From positions 61,327 to 125,326 of the forward strand of contig CAZAIB010000003.1 in the NCBI GenBank assembly GCA_964485095.1: a stretch of DNA of 64,000 nucleotides, read 5' to 3'. The stretch comes from CAYNWT01 sp964485095 (GTDB taxonomy: Bacteria > Planctomycetota > Planctomycetia > Planctomycetales > Planctomycetaceae). Positions 24,859-33,660 of this stretch are shown here, one piece after another. Within the stretch, counting starts at the first letter, position 1; each line of letters starts with the position of its first letter. The notes under the pieces were generated by a model that ran no database searches, had not been told where the DNA came from, and saw only the letters and a list, made by a program, of their open reading frames with translations. Position numbers and translations under genes: made by a program.

Positions 24859-26316
24859 CTACGCAAGAATGCCCTCGACCAGTTCGCCTTCCACGTCCGT
24901 GAGTCGGAATCGGCGTCCCTGGTACTTGTACGTCAGTCGCTCGTGATCGACGCCCAGCAGGTGCATGATGGTCGCGTTCAAATCATGAACATGAACGCCA
25001 TTGTCCGCGATGTTGTAGCTTAGCGGGTCAGTCTCGCCGTATGAGATTCCTGGCTTAATGCCGCCACCCGCCATCCACATGGAGTAACACCGCGGATGGT
25101 GATCGCGGCCGAAGTTGCCATTGTTTAGTTTCCCCTGGCAGTAAGCGGTTCGACCGAACTCACCACCCCAAATGACCAGAGTGTCTTCCAACAGTCCGCG
25201 TTGCTTCAAATCTTTCACCAGCGCCGCAGACGCCTGGTCTGTTTCTCGGCACTGATTGCGAATGCCGCCGGGCAGTCCGCCGTGCTGATCCCAGCCGGGA
25301 TGGTACAACTGAATGAACCGAACGCCGCGTTCGGCCAGGCGTCGAGCCTGCAAACAGTTGGCGGCGAAAGTACCAGGGTTCTTCGAATCTTTGCCGTACA
25401 TTTCGAAGATGTGTTCTGGTTCCTGTCCAAAGTCGGCCGCTTCGGGAATCGACGCCTGCATTCGAAACGAAAGTTCATACTGCGCGATGCGCGTTTTCAG
25501 ATGCGGATCGGGGGCTTCCTGCAGTTTGATTTCGTGAAGCTGTTTCAAGGCATCCAGCATGTTGCGGCGGGACGTTGTGTCGATACCGTCCGGGTTGCTG
25601 AGATACAGAACCGGATCTTTGCCGGATCGGAAGCGTACTCCCTGGTGCTTCGATGGCAGGAACCCGCTGCCCCACAACCTGGAAACCAACGGCTGCCCGC
25701 CCTTGTTTTTCGTGACCATCACAACAAACGCGGGCAGGTTTTCGCTTTCGCTGCCCAACCCGTAACTCAACCACGCTCCCATACTGGGCCGGCCAGGAAA
25801 CTGCGAACCAGTCTGCATCATGGTCACACCGGGACCATGGTTAATGGCTTCCGTGTGCATGGATTTCACAAAACAAAGATCGTCCGCAATGTCCGATGTA
25901 TGCGGCAGCACCTCGCTAAGCCACGCGCCTGATTCACCGTACTGCTTGAACTGAAACGGCGAACCCACCAATGGCAGGCTGGCCTGGTTACCGCTCATCG
26001 CCGTCAGTCGTTGCCCTTTGCGGACCTCGTCGGGAAGTTCCTTGCCAGTCAGCCGCGCGAGTTCCGGCTTGTAGTCGTACAGATCCATTTGCGATGGACC
26101 ACCCGACTGAAATAGGTAGATGATTCGTTTGGCCTTCGGCGCGTGATGCAGCCCGCCGTCAATATCCGCCGCGTGTGAACTGGTTGGGTTCAGCAACCCA
26201 GCCAGAGCGAGAGAACCCAAGCCACCGCCGAATCGTTGCAACCACTGCCGGCGCGGCATGTTGGCCGACGGCTCGAATCCGGAACAGAGTGGTGTGTTGC
26301 TACGTGAGTGCGTCAT
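24859..26316 (-). CDS. DUF1501 domain-containing Tat-exported protein
   Basis: This protein of about 485 residues belongs to DUF1501, a sulfatase-like fold that is greatly expanded in planctomycetes. A twin-arginine signal (RRQWLQRFGGG) lies at about residues 33-43, after a short Ser-rich lead. Core motifs include IYLFQSGGPSQMDLYDYKP, HTEAINHGP, VIWGGEFGRT and DHHPRCYSMWMAGGG. In these genomes the gene normally sits beside a DUF1549/DUF1553 cytochrome partner, but none is seen here. Its enzymatic role is unknown. Start ATG 26316 is preferred to upstream in-frame starts. Confidence 0.9.
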   Translation of the reverse strand: MTHSRSNTPLCSGFEPSANMPRRQWLQRFGGGLGSLALAGLLNPTSSHAADIDGGLHHAPKAKRIIYLFQSGGPSQMDLYDYKPELARLTGKELPDEVRKGQRLTAMSGNQASLPLVGSPFQFKQYGESGAWLSEVLPHTSDIADDLCFVKSMHTEAINHGPGVTMMQTGSQFPGRPSMGAWLSYGLGSESENLPAFVVMVTKNKGGQPLVSRLWGSGFLPSKHQGVRFRSGKDPVLYLSNPDGIDTTSRRNMLDALKQLHEIKLQEAPDPHLKTRIAQYELSFRMQASIPEAADFGQEPEHIFEMYGKDSKNPGTFAANCLQARRLAERGVRFIQLYHPGWDQHGGLPGGIRNQCRETDQASAALVKDLKQRGLLEDTLVIWGGEFGRTAYCQGKLNNGNFGRDHHPRCYSMWMAGGGIKPGISYGETDPLSYNIADNGVHVHDLNATIMHLLGVDHERLTYKYQGRRFRLTDVEGELVEGILA

Positions 26317-26422
26317 ACAACCCATTGTGCCGCACGTCATCGCGCGAGTCAAAACGAGTTCCGAAATGGGCGTTCGCTGCGGCGAGCATGGGCAACTCTA
26401 TCCAGTAGCCGCTGAATCTGTT

Positions 26423-26583
26423 GGGTGGCCGGGGTTGGAGCGAGGAACGAGTGAAACCCCGGAGTGTTCGTTCCAACGACAAACACAAAGGGGCTTGTTA
26501 TTCAAAGCGAGTCAACGCATCAGACGTGCGCCGCTAGTCGAACCGGGGTTTCCTTCGCGGGCTCAGTCCAACCCCGGCCACCC
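26423..26583. repeat. Palindromic intergenic repeat, copy 2
   Basis: This copy has the same 17-bp outer inverted repeat (GGGTGGCCGGGGTTGGA) and inner GAAACCCCGG pair as the element at 14391-14521, but a longer, unrelated centre. It lies between the DUF1501 gene and deoC. The two arms, of about 40 nt each, are nearly identical between the copies. Confidence 0.85.
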
Positions 26584-26611
26584 ACCCAAATTTTGCTTTG
26601 CCGCACCTCTA

Positions 26612-27334
26612 TCAGTAGCCGCCTGACGGACCGCTCTGCAGGTCCAGTTTTGGGAGACCTTTTTCGACTCGGCATGGATCCAGGATGGGGGCGGTCTTGC
26701 TGGCTCCGACGCGGGTCACGCCTAGTTCTCTGACTTTGAGAAGTGTTTCGAAGTCGCGAACGCCGCCGGCGGCTTTGACCTGGACCGGATCCGATGTGTT
26801 CTCTCGCATCAGTTTCAGATCTTCCATTGTGGCGCCGCCGGTGCCGTAGCCGGTGGAGGTTTTCACCCAGTCGGCTCCCACTTCGCAACAGATCCGACAC
26901 AGTTGAATTTTCTGTTCGTCGTTCAGATAGCAGTTCTCGAAGATGACTTTGACCTTCTGTCCCGCAGCGTGCGCGAGATCGACGATGGATTTGATTTCCG
27001 CCTGGACGTAGTCGTAGTCGCCGCTTAGGACTTTGGAGATGTTGCACACCATGTCCAGTTCCTGGCAACCGTCAGCGAGAGCCTGTTCGGCTTCGGCCAA
27101 CTTGATGGCTGTGGTGTGGCCGCCATGCGGGAACCCGATTGTTGTGCTGGCCATGACTGTGCTGCCGCTAAGCATTTCGGCACAGCGTTTGACGTAGTAC
27201 GGCATGATGCAAACGCTGGCGACGTCGTATGCCAGGGCGAGTTCACAGCCGGCTTCGAGTTCAGGAACTGCCATGGTGGGATTCAACAGTGAGTGGTCGA
27301 TCATCTTGGAGATGTCGGTGTATTCGTAAGTCAT
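26612..27334 (-). CDS. deoC: Deoxyribose-phosphate aldolase
   Basis: This 240-residue enzyme should cleave 2-deoxyribose 5-phosphate to glyceraldehyde 3-phosphate and acetaldehyde through a Schiff base. The catalytic lysine lies in WVKTSTGYG, and the second lysine in VKAAGGVRD. The N-terminal IDHSLLNPT and KVIFENCYL segments match class I DeoC. Length is normal. It lies 128 bases downstream of an isomerase-like gene on the same strand. Together with two sugar-related genes upstream it suggests carbohydrate or nucleoside breakdown. Confidence 0.95.
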   Translation of the reverse strand: MTYEYTDISKMIDHSLLNPTMAVPELEAGCELALAYDVASVCIMPYYVKRCAEMLSGSTVMASTTIGFPHGGHTTAIKLAEAEQALADGCQELDMVCNISKVLSGDYDYVQAEIKSIVDLAHAAGQKVKVIFENCYLNDEQKIQLCRICCEVGADWVKTSTGYGTGGATMEDLKLMRENTSDPVQVKAAGGVRDFETLLKVRELGVTRVGASKTAPILDPCRVEKGLPKLDLQSGPSGGY

Positions 27335-27419
27335 GTGTTCTGTTTCTAAATTGTGACGTCAATGCGTCCCGTTGTTGTGTTGCACTCGATTTGGTCAGCG
27401 TTGTTTGGGAACACGGTTA

Positions 27420-27439
27420 AGCGGTAGGAACCTACCGCT
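27420..27439 (-). terminator. Strong hairpin downstream of the TIM-barrel isomerase gene
   Basis: AGCGGTAGG and CCTACCGCT form a perfect 9-bp stem with a 2-nt spacer, about 23 nt past the stop of the 27463-28401 gene. No T tract is present. The AGCGG/CCGCT core recalls the stop-overlapping hairpin at 18086-18111. Confidence 0.5.
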
Positions 27440-27462
27440 AACACCATCCCGTCTACCTACTG

Positions 27463-28401
27463 CTACCCTGGTGAAGCTGGAGGCTTCCGCATGGGAATAA
27501 ACTGGCGCAGGTATTGGTGGCTCTGCCACAGTGACGCCTTCTGATCTTCCAGCGAATCTTCGTAGGCTCGGTCTTCAACTTCAACGCACACGGGGCCGCG
27601 GTAACCAGTGTCCGTCAGGATTGAGAAGAAACTTCCCCAATTCACTTCGCCCATGCCCGGTAGTTTAGGTGTGTGGTATTGGTTGGGCGTGGCCAGGATG
27701 CCGACCTGGTTCAATCGTTCGCGATCAATCCGCACGTCCTTGGCGTGGATATGGAACAGCTTGTCGGCGAACTGTGTCATGGGAGCCAGATAGTCCATCT
27801 GTTGCCAGACCATGTGCGACGGGTCGTAGTTGAGCCCAAAGTTGTCGCTGGGAATGTCGCTAAACATTCGGGCCCAGATTTCAGGGCTGATGGCGAGGTT
27901 CTTTCCGCCGGGCCACTCATCATTCGTGAACGACATGGGGCAGTTCTCGATGCCGACTCGAACTCCGTTGTCTTCGGCCAACTTGATCAATGGCTTCCAG
28001 ACTTCCAGGAACCGAGGCCAGTTGTCGTCGACCGACTTTGACCAATCGCGGCCGACAAACGTGTTCATCCCAACGCCCAATACGGACGCCGCACTGATGA
28101 CTTTTTCAATGTGAGCCACATACGCGGCGGATTCTTCCACGTTGGGCGTCAGTGGATTCGGGTAGTAGCCCAGGCCGCTAATCGAAACGCCGAACTCATC
28201 ACAAAGCCCACGGACTTCGGTCGCCGCTTTGTCATCGAAGCCATCAACGTCAATGTGAGTGATACCCGCGTAGCGCCGTTCGGCTTTGCCCTTCGGCCAG
28301 CACATGACCTCAACGCAGTCATAGCCCGTTTCTGAGGCAATCTTCAACACATCGCGCAAATCCTGATCTGGCAGGATGGCGGTGACGAATCCCAGTTTCA
28401 T
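27463..28401 (-). CDS. Sugar phosphate isomerase/epimerase (xylose isomerase-like TIM barrel)
   Basis: This 312-residue protein begins MKLGFVTAIL, as many members do, and carries metal-binding motifs of the AP-endonuclease-like TIM-barrel family: GVRVGIENCP, FGLNYDPSHMVWQ, FHIHAKDV and VCVEVEDRAYED. It should isomerise or epimerise a sugar or inositol-like substrate in the cytoplasm; the exact substrate cannot be inferred. It lies about 90 bases downstream of an oxidoreductase gene, on the same strand, and such pairs are common in planctomycete sugar catabolism. Confidence 0.87.
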   Translation of the reverse strand: MKLGFVTAILPDQDLRDVLKIASETGYDCVEVMCWPKGKAERRYAGITHIDVDGFDDKAATEVRGLCDEFGVSISGLGYYPNPLTPNVEESAAYVAHIEKVISAASVLGVGMNTFVGRDWSKSVDDNWPRFLEVWKPLIKLAEDNGVRVGIENCPMSFTNDEWPGGKNLAISPEIWARMFSDIPSDNFGLNYDPSHMVWQQMDYLAPMTQFADKLFHIHAKDVRIDRERLNQVGILATPNQYHTPKLPGMGEVNWGSFFSILTDTGYRGPVCVEVEDRAYEDSLEDQKASLWQSHQYLRQFIPMRKPPASPG

Positions 28402-28494
28402 AGTTGGTCTTTCTTTGGTGGGCCAAGAGGGACGCCGGTTGTGTCGCGCGCCGTTCGCTGCAGACTCCGGTACCGTTGAATTGCGCGGTGACGG

Positions 28495-29643
28495 TTAGGT
28501 GTTCGCGCTAACGTCAACCCACTTTCGTTCTCGGTGACTTTGTAGGATTGCTTCGCACAGCGCGATTTCTCGATGCCCGTCCTGAAATGTGGGATAGGTT
28601 GGGTTCGACAAGTCGCCCGATTTGATGGCCGAGTAGAACGCTTTGAAGCACTGCTTGAATGTATCAGCGTAGCCTTCGTTGTGCCCGCCGGGGTAGTCTG
28701 ATGCGGCTCCGGCTGCGGACGACATCAAAGCCGGGTCGCGAATAAGAACTTCGTTGGCCGCGTCGCGTTTCCCGACACGAAGTTGGTTCGCTTCTTCGCT
28801 GTTCCAGGCAAGACTGCATTCGGAACCGGAAATTTCGAACCGCAGGCAGTTCTTTCGACCAGCGGTGACCTGAGAAACGACAAGGCTCCCGATGGTTCCG
28901 TTATCAAATCGCAGCAGCACGTTTCCGCAGTCGTCAGTCGTGATCGGGACAGACTCACGTTTCGCGTCGTCCGCTTTTTGGAACGTTGCAATCTCGCCGA
29001 CAGGCCGGTTTCGCGTTTCGAACACAGTTGCCAGATCGGCGCAGACAGAGGTGATGTGTTGGCCCGTGACAAACTGAACCAAGTCCAGCCAGTGTGTTCC
29101 GATATCCGCGATGGCGCGTAAGTCGCCGCCTTCTTCAGCCAGCACGCGCCAGTTGTAGTCCGCTTGGTAGAGCAACCAATCCTGTAAGTACGAGCCGCTT
29201 ACGTGGAAGACACGACCGACGTCGCCGCTGGCAACACGCTGTTTGGCTTCGATGCAAAGCGGGTAAAAGCGGACGTTGTGGTTCACGGCGGTGCCCAGCT
29301 TCGGATGTGCTGCGGCCAGTCGTACCAGCGCTGCTGATTCGGTCGTGTTCATGGCGAGAGGCTTCTCGCACATGACGTGCTTACCGGCTTCGAGAGCCTG
29401 CTGACACATTTCGAAATGGTGACGATTGGGCGTCACGATGTGAACACAATTTACGTCCGCGTCGTATAGCAATTCGTCGAACGTTTCGTACGCCTTGTCG
29501 GCTCGCAACTGTCCTGCAGCGGCCTGCGATTTGGAGTGGGTCGAACCCAGCACGCCGGCGATCGGAATCCCGATGCGATCCAGTGCTTCGGCGTGCACCC
29601 ATGCCATAAAGCCGGTTCCAACGATGGCTGCTTGTACGTCCAC
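28495..29643 (-). CDS. Gfo/Idh/MocA family oxidoreductase
   Basis: This 382-residue protein has the N-terminal NAD(P)-binding fold (AAIVGTGFMAWVHAEAL), the VTPNRHHFEMCQQALEAGKHVMCEKPLAMN signature and the C-terminal domain with HWLDLVQFVTG, which holds the catalytic histidine region. It should oxidise or reduce a sugar or inositol derivative. No signal peptide is seen, so it is cytoplasmic, unlike the Tat-exported relative at 32160-33494. It is the first gene of a minus-strand group that includes an isomerase and deoC. Confidence 0.9.
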   Translation of the reverse strand: MDVQAAIVGTGFMAWVHAEALDRIGIPIAGVLGSTHSKSQAAAGQLRADKAYETFDELLYDADVNCVHIVTPNRHHFEMCQQALEAGKHVMCEKPLAMNTTESAALVRLAAAHPKLGTAVNHNVRFYPLCIEAKQRVASGDVGRVFHVSGSYLQDWLLYQADYNWRVLAEEGGDLRAIADIGTHWLDLVQFVTGQHITSVCADLATVFETRNRPVGEIATFQKADDAKRESVPITTDDCGNVLLRFDNGTIGSLVVSQVTAGRKNCLRFEISGSECSLAWNSEEANQLRVGKRDAANEVLIRDPALMSSAAGAASDYPGGHNEGYADTFKQCFKAFYSAIKSGDLSNPTYPTFQDGHREIALCEAILQSHRERKWVDVSANT

Positions 29644-29976
29644 AGAATCACTTTCTCGGTTTGTTCGACACGACGGTAGCTTCGGAAGTCATGACGTGGT
29701 CGGCAAAGGCGCCAGGATGAAACCACTTATCGCAATCTTGCGCGGGTGCTTGTGGCCAGTTTAACAGGGTACGACTGCTCTCCATACAGTCCGATGCTCG
29801 TCTACTACGAGCCCGGCGGATGACTTCTCTTTAAGTGTTCGAATCCAATGGGCAGCTCTTGCTGCTCGCGGGCGTGGCTGGCATCGTCCAGACTGGCGGC
29901 GTCCAGGGTTTGATTCCCCGCGCAGGCAGACTACAACCAGGCATTCAGAGCTTTGACGAGTGCGCCGGATGGCCCC
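29644..29976. other. Divergent intergenic region upstream of uvrB
   Basis: These 333 bases separate a minus-strand oxidoreductase gene from uvrB and should hold both promoters. I see no gene. A T-arm-like stretch near 29905-29930 does not fold into a full tRNA. Confidence 0.5.
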
Positions 29977-32052
29977 ATGCCCGATTTTCAGATTGCCAGT
30001 GAGTTTCAGCCCGGTGGTGATCAACCGGCCGCCATCGACGCGCTGGTGCGCGGATTGCGAGAGGATAAGAAGGACCAGGTTCTTCTGGGTGTAACCGGTT
30101 CTGGTAAGACGTTCACGATGGCGAATGTCATCCAGGAAATGCAGCGGCCAACGCTGGTTCTTTCCCACAACAAGACTCTGGCCGCGCAGTTGTACGGTGA
30201 GTTCCGCGAGTTCTTTCCGAACAACGCGGTGTCGTATTTCGTGAGCTACTACGACTACTACCAGCCGGAGGCGTACATCCCGCAGCGCGACATTTACATC
30301 GAAAAGGATTCGTCGATTAACGAGGAAATCGATCGGCTGCGACTACTGGCGACCAGTGCTTTGGTGAGTCGCCGTGATGTGATTGTGATTGCCAGTGTGA
30401 GTTGCATTTACGGTTTGGGTTCGCCGAAAGACTACCTGGAAATGATGGTTCCGCTGCAGGTTGGAACCGAAATCGATCGTGACGAACTACTGCTGAAACT
30501 CATTGACATTCAGTACGACCGCAACGACTACGATTTGGCTCGAGGTCGTTTTCGTGTTCGCGGCGATGTCATCGAAGTCTGGCCCGCGTACGAGGAATTC
30601 GCTTATCGCATTGAACTGTGGGGCGACGAAGTCGAAAGCCTATCCATCGTTGATCCGGTCACGGGCGAGAACGCAAAGAAGCTCAACGACATATACATCT
30701 TCCCGGCCAAGCACTTTGTGATGCCGCAAAGTCGCATCGACACGGCGATGGAAGAAATCGAAAACGAACTCAACGATCGGCTGGAACAGTTCCGCAAAGA
30801 AGGGAAGCTACTTGAGGCTCAACGACTGTCGGCTCGAACGCGATACGACATGGAATTGTTGAAGGAAGCAGGCTTCTGTCCTGGCATCGAAAACTACAGC
30901 CGTGCTTTGGCGGGGCGTAAGCCGGGTGAGGCTCCTGCGACGCTGTACGATTTCTTTCCCGATGACTTTCTAATGTTCATCGACGAATCGCACGTGACGA
31001 TCCCACAGATTCGCGCGATGTACGCGGGCGATCGTTCGCGAAAAACGACACTGGTCGAACACGGGTTCCGCCTCCCCATGGCGCTGGATAATCGTCCGTT
31101 GCAGTTTGATGAATGGAACGAACGCCGCAACCACACGGTGTTTGTGTCGGCCACCCCCGCCGATTGGGAACTGGAACGCAGCGAAGGTGAGATTGTCGAA
31201 CAGGTCATCCGCCCAACGGGGCTCATTGACCCCGTCATTCACGTGGTCCCCGCGCGTGGGCAGGTTCCGCATCTCATGGAACAGATTCGCGAACGCGCTG
31301 ACCGCAACGAACGCACGCTGGTTACGACGCTCACGAAACGGCTTTCCGAAGATCTCACAACATACCTGCGTGAGGAAGGCTTTAAGGTTCAATGGTTGCA
31401 CTCAGAATTGAACGCGATCGAACGAGTGGAAATCCTGCGGGAACTCCGCCAGGGAAAGTTCGATGCGTTAGTTGGAGTCAACCTGCTTCGCGAGGGACTG
31501 GACCTGCCGGAAGTTTCGCTGGTTGCAATTCTGGATGCGGACAAAGAAGGGTTTCTGCGAAGCGAAACCAGTTTGGTTCAAACCATCGGTCGTTCGGCCA
31601 GAAACGTGAACGCAGAAGTCTATCTGTACGCCGACAAAGTCACGAAAAGCATGCAGGGTGCGATTGACGAAACCAATCGCCGTCGTGAAATCCAGTTGTC
31701 GTACAACGAAGAACACAACATCAAGCCTGAGAGCATCAAGAAGGCGATCCGCCGCGGCATCGAAGACGAAATCGAAGCTCGTCAAATCACTCGAGAAGAA
31801 GTCGGTCTCACCGACGAAGCTCAGTTCGTCACGCAGGAGTTCCTAAACGAGCTGGAAGCCGAAATGATGAAGGCGGCCGAAGCGCTGGACTTCGAACGGG
31901 CTGCTCAGCTGCGCGACCGCATCATGGAACTCAAACAACAAATGGGCGCGCCGGTTGGCGAGGGCACAAAGAAGATCGTGTCCAAAGGCCGCGGCAAACG
32001 CGGACGACGTGGCGGGAAGAAGAAAGTCCCCCGCCCCCGCAGCGCAGACTAG
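29977..32052 (+). CDS. uvrB: Excinuclease ABC subunit B
   Basis: This 691-residue protein is the damage-verification helicase of nucleotide excision repair. Walker A is GVTGSGKT, the beta-hairpin region is SYYDYYQPEAYIP, the DEAD-like box is FIDESH and motif VI lies in QTIGRSARN. A UVR motif (EAEMMKAAEALDFERAAQLRDRIMELK) near the end contacts UvrC or UvrA. The last ~30 residues are an unusually basic Lys/Arg/Gly tail. I use ATG 29977, which gives the conserved FQIASEFQPGGDQPAAI start; a TTG at 29953 would add eight residues. Confidence 0.97.
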   Translation: MPDFQIASEFQPGGDQPAAIDALVRGLREDKKDQVLLGVTGSGKTFTMANVIQEMQRPTLVLSHNKTLAAQLYGEFREFFPNNAVSYFVSYYDYYQPEAYIPQRDIYIEKDSSINEEIDRLRLLATSALVSRRDVIVIASVSCIYGLGSPKDYLEMMVPLQVGTEIDRDELLLKLIDIQYDRNDYDLARGRFRVRGDVIEVWPAYEEFAYRIELWGDEVESLSIVDPVTGENAKKLNDIYIFPAKHFVMPQSRIDTAMEEIENELNDRLEQFRKEGKLLEAQRLSARTRYDMELLKEAGFCPGIENYSRALAGRKPGEAPATLYDFFPDDFLMFIDESHVTIPQIRAMYAGDRSRKTTLVEHGFRLPMALDNRPLQFDEWNERRNHTVFVSATPADWELERSEGEIVEQVIRPTGLIDPVIHVVPARGQVPHLMEQIRERADRNERTLVTTLTKRLSEDLTTYLREEGFKVQWLHSELNAIERVEILRELRQGKFDALVGVNLLREGLDLPEVSLVAILDADKEGFLRSETSLVQTIGRSARNVNAEVYLYADKVTKSMQGAIDETNRRREIQLSYNEEHNIKPESIKKAIRRGIEDEIEARQITREEVGLTDEAQFVTQEFLNELEAEMMKAAEALDFERAAQLRDRIMELKQQMGAPVGEGTKKIVSKGRGKRGRRGGKKKVPRPRSAD

Positions 32053-32081
32053 CAATACGTCGACTTCCCGCCGACACCCCG

Positions 32082-32159
32082 GCCCAACGTGCAACCGGGT
32101 ATGCACCATCCAACTCCAGTCACGCCACCCACCGGATACCGGTGAAGCGGAACGCTTCC
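32082..32159 (-). repeat. Post-stop structured repeat, copy D
   Basis: On the minus strand, 1 nt after the TAG of the oxidoreductase gene, the hairpin GAAGCG-TTC-CGCTTC (32144-32158) is followed by a second perfect hairpin CACCGG-TAT-CCGGTG (32130-32144). The distal box is ACCCGGTTGCACG. The first stem differs from the other copies but still pairs fully. Confidence 0.8.
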
Positions 32160-33494
32160 CTAGATGAATTTTGTCTTGCCGGGGACTGCGATTTTGACTT
32201 CGGGGGCTTCGCCGAACTCGTAGTTTTCCGGGGTCAGGTCCAGCTTGGAATTCATGCACTGATCCCAGGTCAGCTTCTTGCCGGTGTAGGCAGCCATGCG
32301 GCCTGAGATTGCCATCATCGTGCTAAGCGACATGTACTTGCCGTTGTTGATTGGCTTGTTGTCGCGGATCGCTTTGAACAGTTCGTTGTGCTCGACCTGG
32401 TACATGTTGGTTTCCTCGCCCTTTTTCGGCTCGTACTTCCAAACGGTGTCGCCCTTGCGGTTGACGATTTTCGTCTTGGCACTGTTGATCTCGACGGTTC
32501 CTTCGGTGCAGAAGATGCGATCAGAAACTTCGTTGGCCGAGTTCCTCCAGTGACGGCAACTTGAGAACGCTTTGACGCCGTTGGCGTATTCGTAGATCAC
32601 ATTGAAGTGGTCGTAGATGTTGCCGTACTTCTCCTGCGTTCGGACTGTGCGGCCGCCGCTGCCACGAATGGTCTCTGGCGGAACGTCATGCATGGCCCAC
32701 TGCATTTTGTCCAGGCTGTGCACGTGTTGTTCGGCGTTGAAGTCGCCGGACAGCCATGTGTAGTAGTACCAGTTGCGAATTTGGTACTCCATGTCGCTGG
32801 CGCACTGTTGGCGAGTCTTGCGTGGGTCCCAAACACCGCCGGTGTTGTAAGTGCACTCCATCGCAGTGATGTCGCCGACAAGTCCGTCGTGCAGTTGCTG
32901 GAACGTGGCGCGGATGACGGGGTGGTATCGCCAGCACAGGCCGGACACGAGGCTGGTTCCGTTCTTCTCTGCCAATTTGGTTGATTCCAGAACCGAGCGG
33001 ATTCCAACCGGGTCGACGGCGACCGGCTTTTCGCAGAACACATGCTTGCCGGCTTCCACGGCGGCTCGCAGGTGACGCGGGCGGAAGTGTGGAGTCGATG
33101 TCAGGATCACGACATCAGACATGTCGATGACTTTTTTGTAGGCATCAAAGCCAGCAAACTGCTTCTCAGGTTCGACCGCGACACGGTTACCGATTCCCTC
33201 ACCGCTGTCTTCGCTGACTTGTTCCTTCAGCATGCTGGTCGCGTCTTCCGTGCGGTCAGCGAATGCATCGGCGATAGCGACAAGCTTCGCGTAAGGTTCA
33301 GCAGTCAACGCCTGACTTGCGGCTCCACGCCCACGGCCACCGGCTCCGATAAGTCCCACTTTCACTTCGTCAGAACCTGCCGCTCGGGCCCCGGATGCAA
33401 GTGCCGCGGAGGGCCAGACGGCTGCAGATGCGGCTGCTGTGGTCTTGATGAAACTGCGTCGTGACTGAGGTGGGTTGTCTGGTGTGTGCGGCAT
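32160..33494 (-). CDS. Tat-exported Gfo/Idh/MocA family oxidoreductase
   Basis: The protein is about 444 residues from ATG 33494. A twin-arginine signal (SRRSFIKTTAAASAAV) directs it across the inner membrane already folded. The dinucleotide-binding loop GLIGAGGRGRG, the substrate-site segment GKHVFCEKPVAVDP and the C-terminal region with MQWAMHDVPPE follow. Exported members of this family, often with a bound cofactor, are typical of planctomycetes and may act on sugars in the periplasm. Copy D of the post-stop repeat begins right after its stop. The sulfatase gene is divergent, 166 bases away. Confidence 0.9.
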   Translation of the reverse strand: MPHTPDNPPQSRRSFIKTTAAASAAVWPSAALASGARAAGSDEVKVGLIGAGGRGRGAASQALTAEPYAKLVAIADAFADRTEDATSMLKEQVSEDSGEGIGNRVAVEPEKQFAGFDAYKKVIDMSDVVILTSTPHFRPRHLRAAVEAGKHVFCEKPVAVDPVGIRSVLESTKLAEKNGTSLVSGLCWRYHPVIRATFQQLHDGLVGDITAMECTYNTGGVWDPRKTRQQCASDMEYQIRNWYYYTWLSGDFNAEQHVHSLDKMQWAMHDVPPETIRGSGGRTVRTQEKYGNIYDHFNVIYEYANGVKAFSSCRHWRNSANEVSDRIFCTEGTVEINSAKTKIVNRKGDTVWKYEPKKGEETNMYQVEHNELFKAIRDNKPINNGKYMSLSTMMAISGRMAAYTGKKLTWDQCMNSKLDLTPENYEFGEAPEVKIAVPGKTKFI

Positions 33495-33660
33495 GAGCTG
33501 AGGTTTCCTGATTGGATTCCGTGGGGTTGGATCTCCATCATACCTGCACTTCGGGCCGATCAAACAGACCTCAGGCACGGATTTTGGGTTCTCGTGCTAC
33601 CGCGAGGGTGTTCGGTCGCTAAGAATGGTGGCTCAGATTCCAGCTTCATTCGAGCAAACT

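Noticed and set aside
29890..29930. T-arm-like stretch GGGTTTGATTCCC, possible tRNA
   Set aside because: The T loop lacks the usual TTC, the stem has a mismatch, and no matching acceptor, D-arm or anticodon arm was found on either strand.
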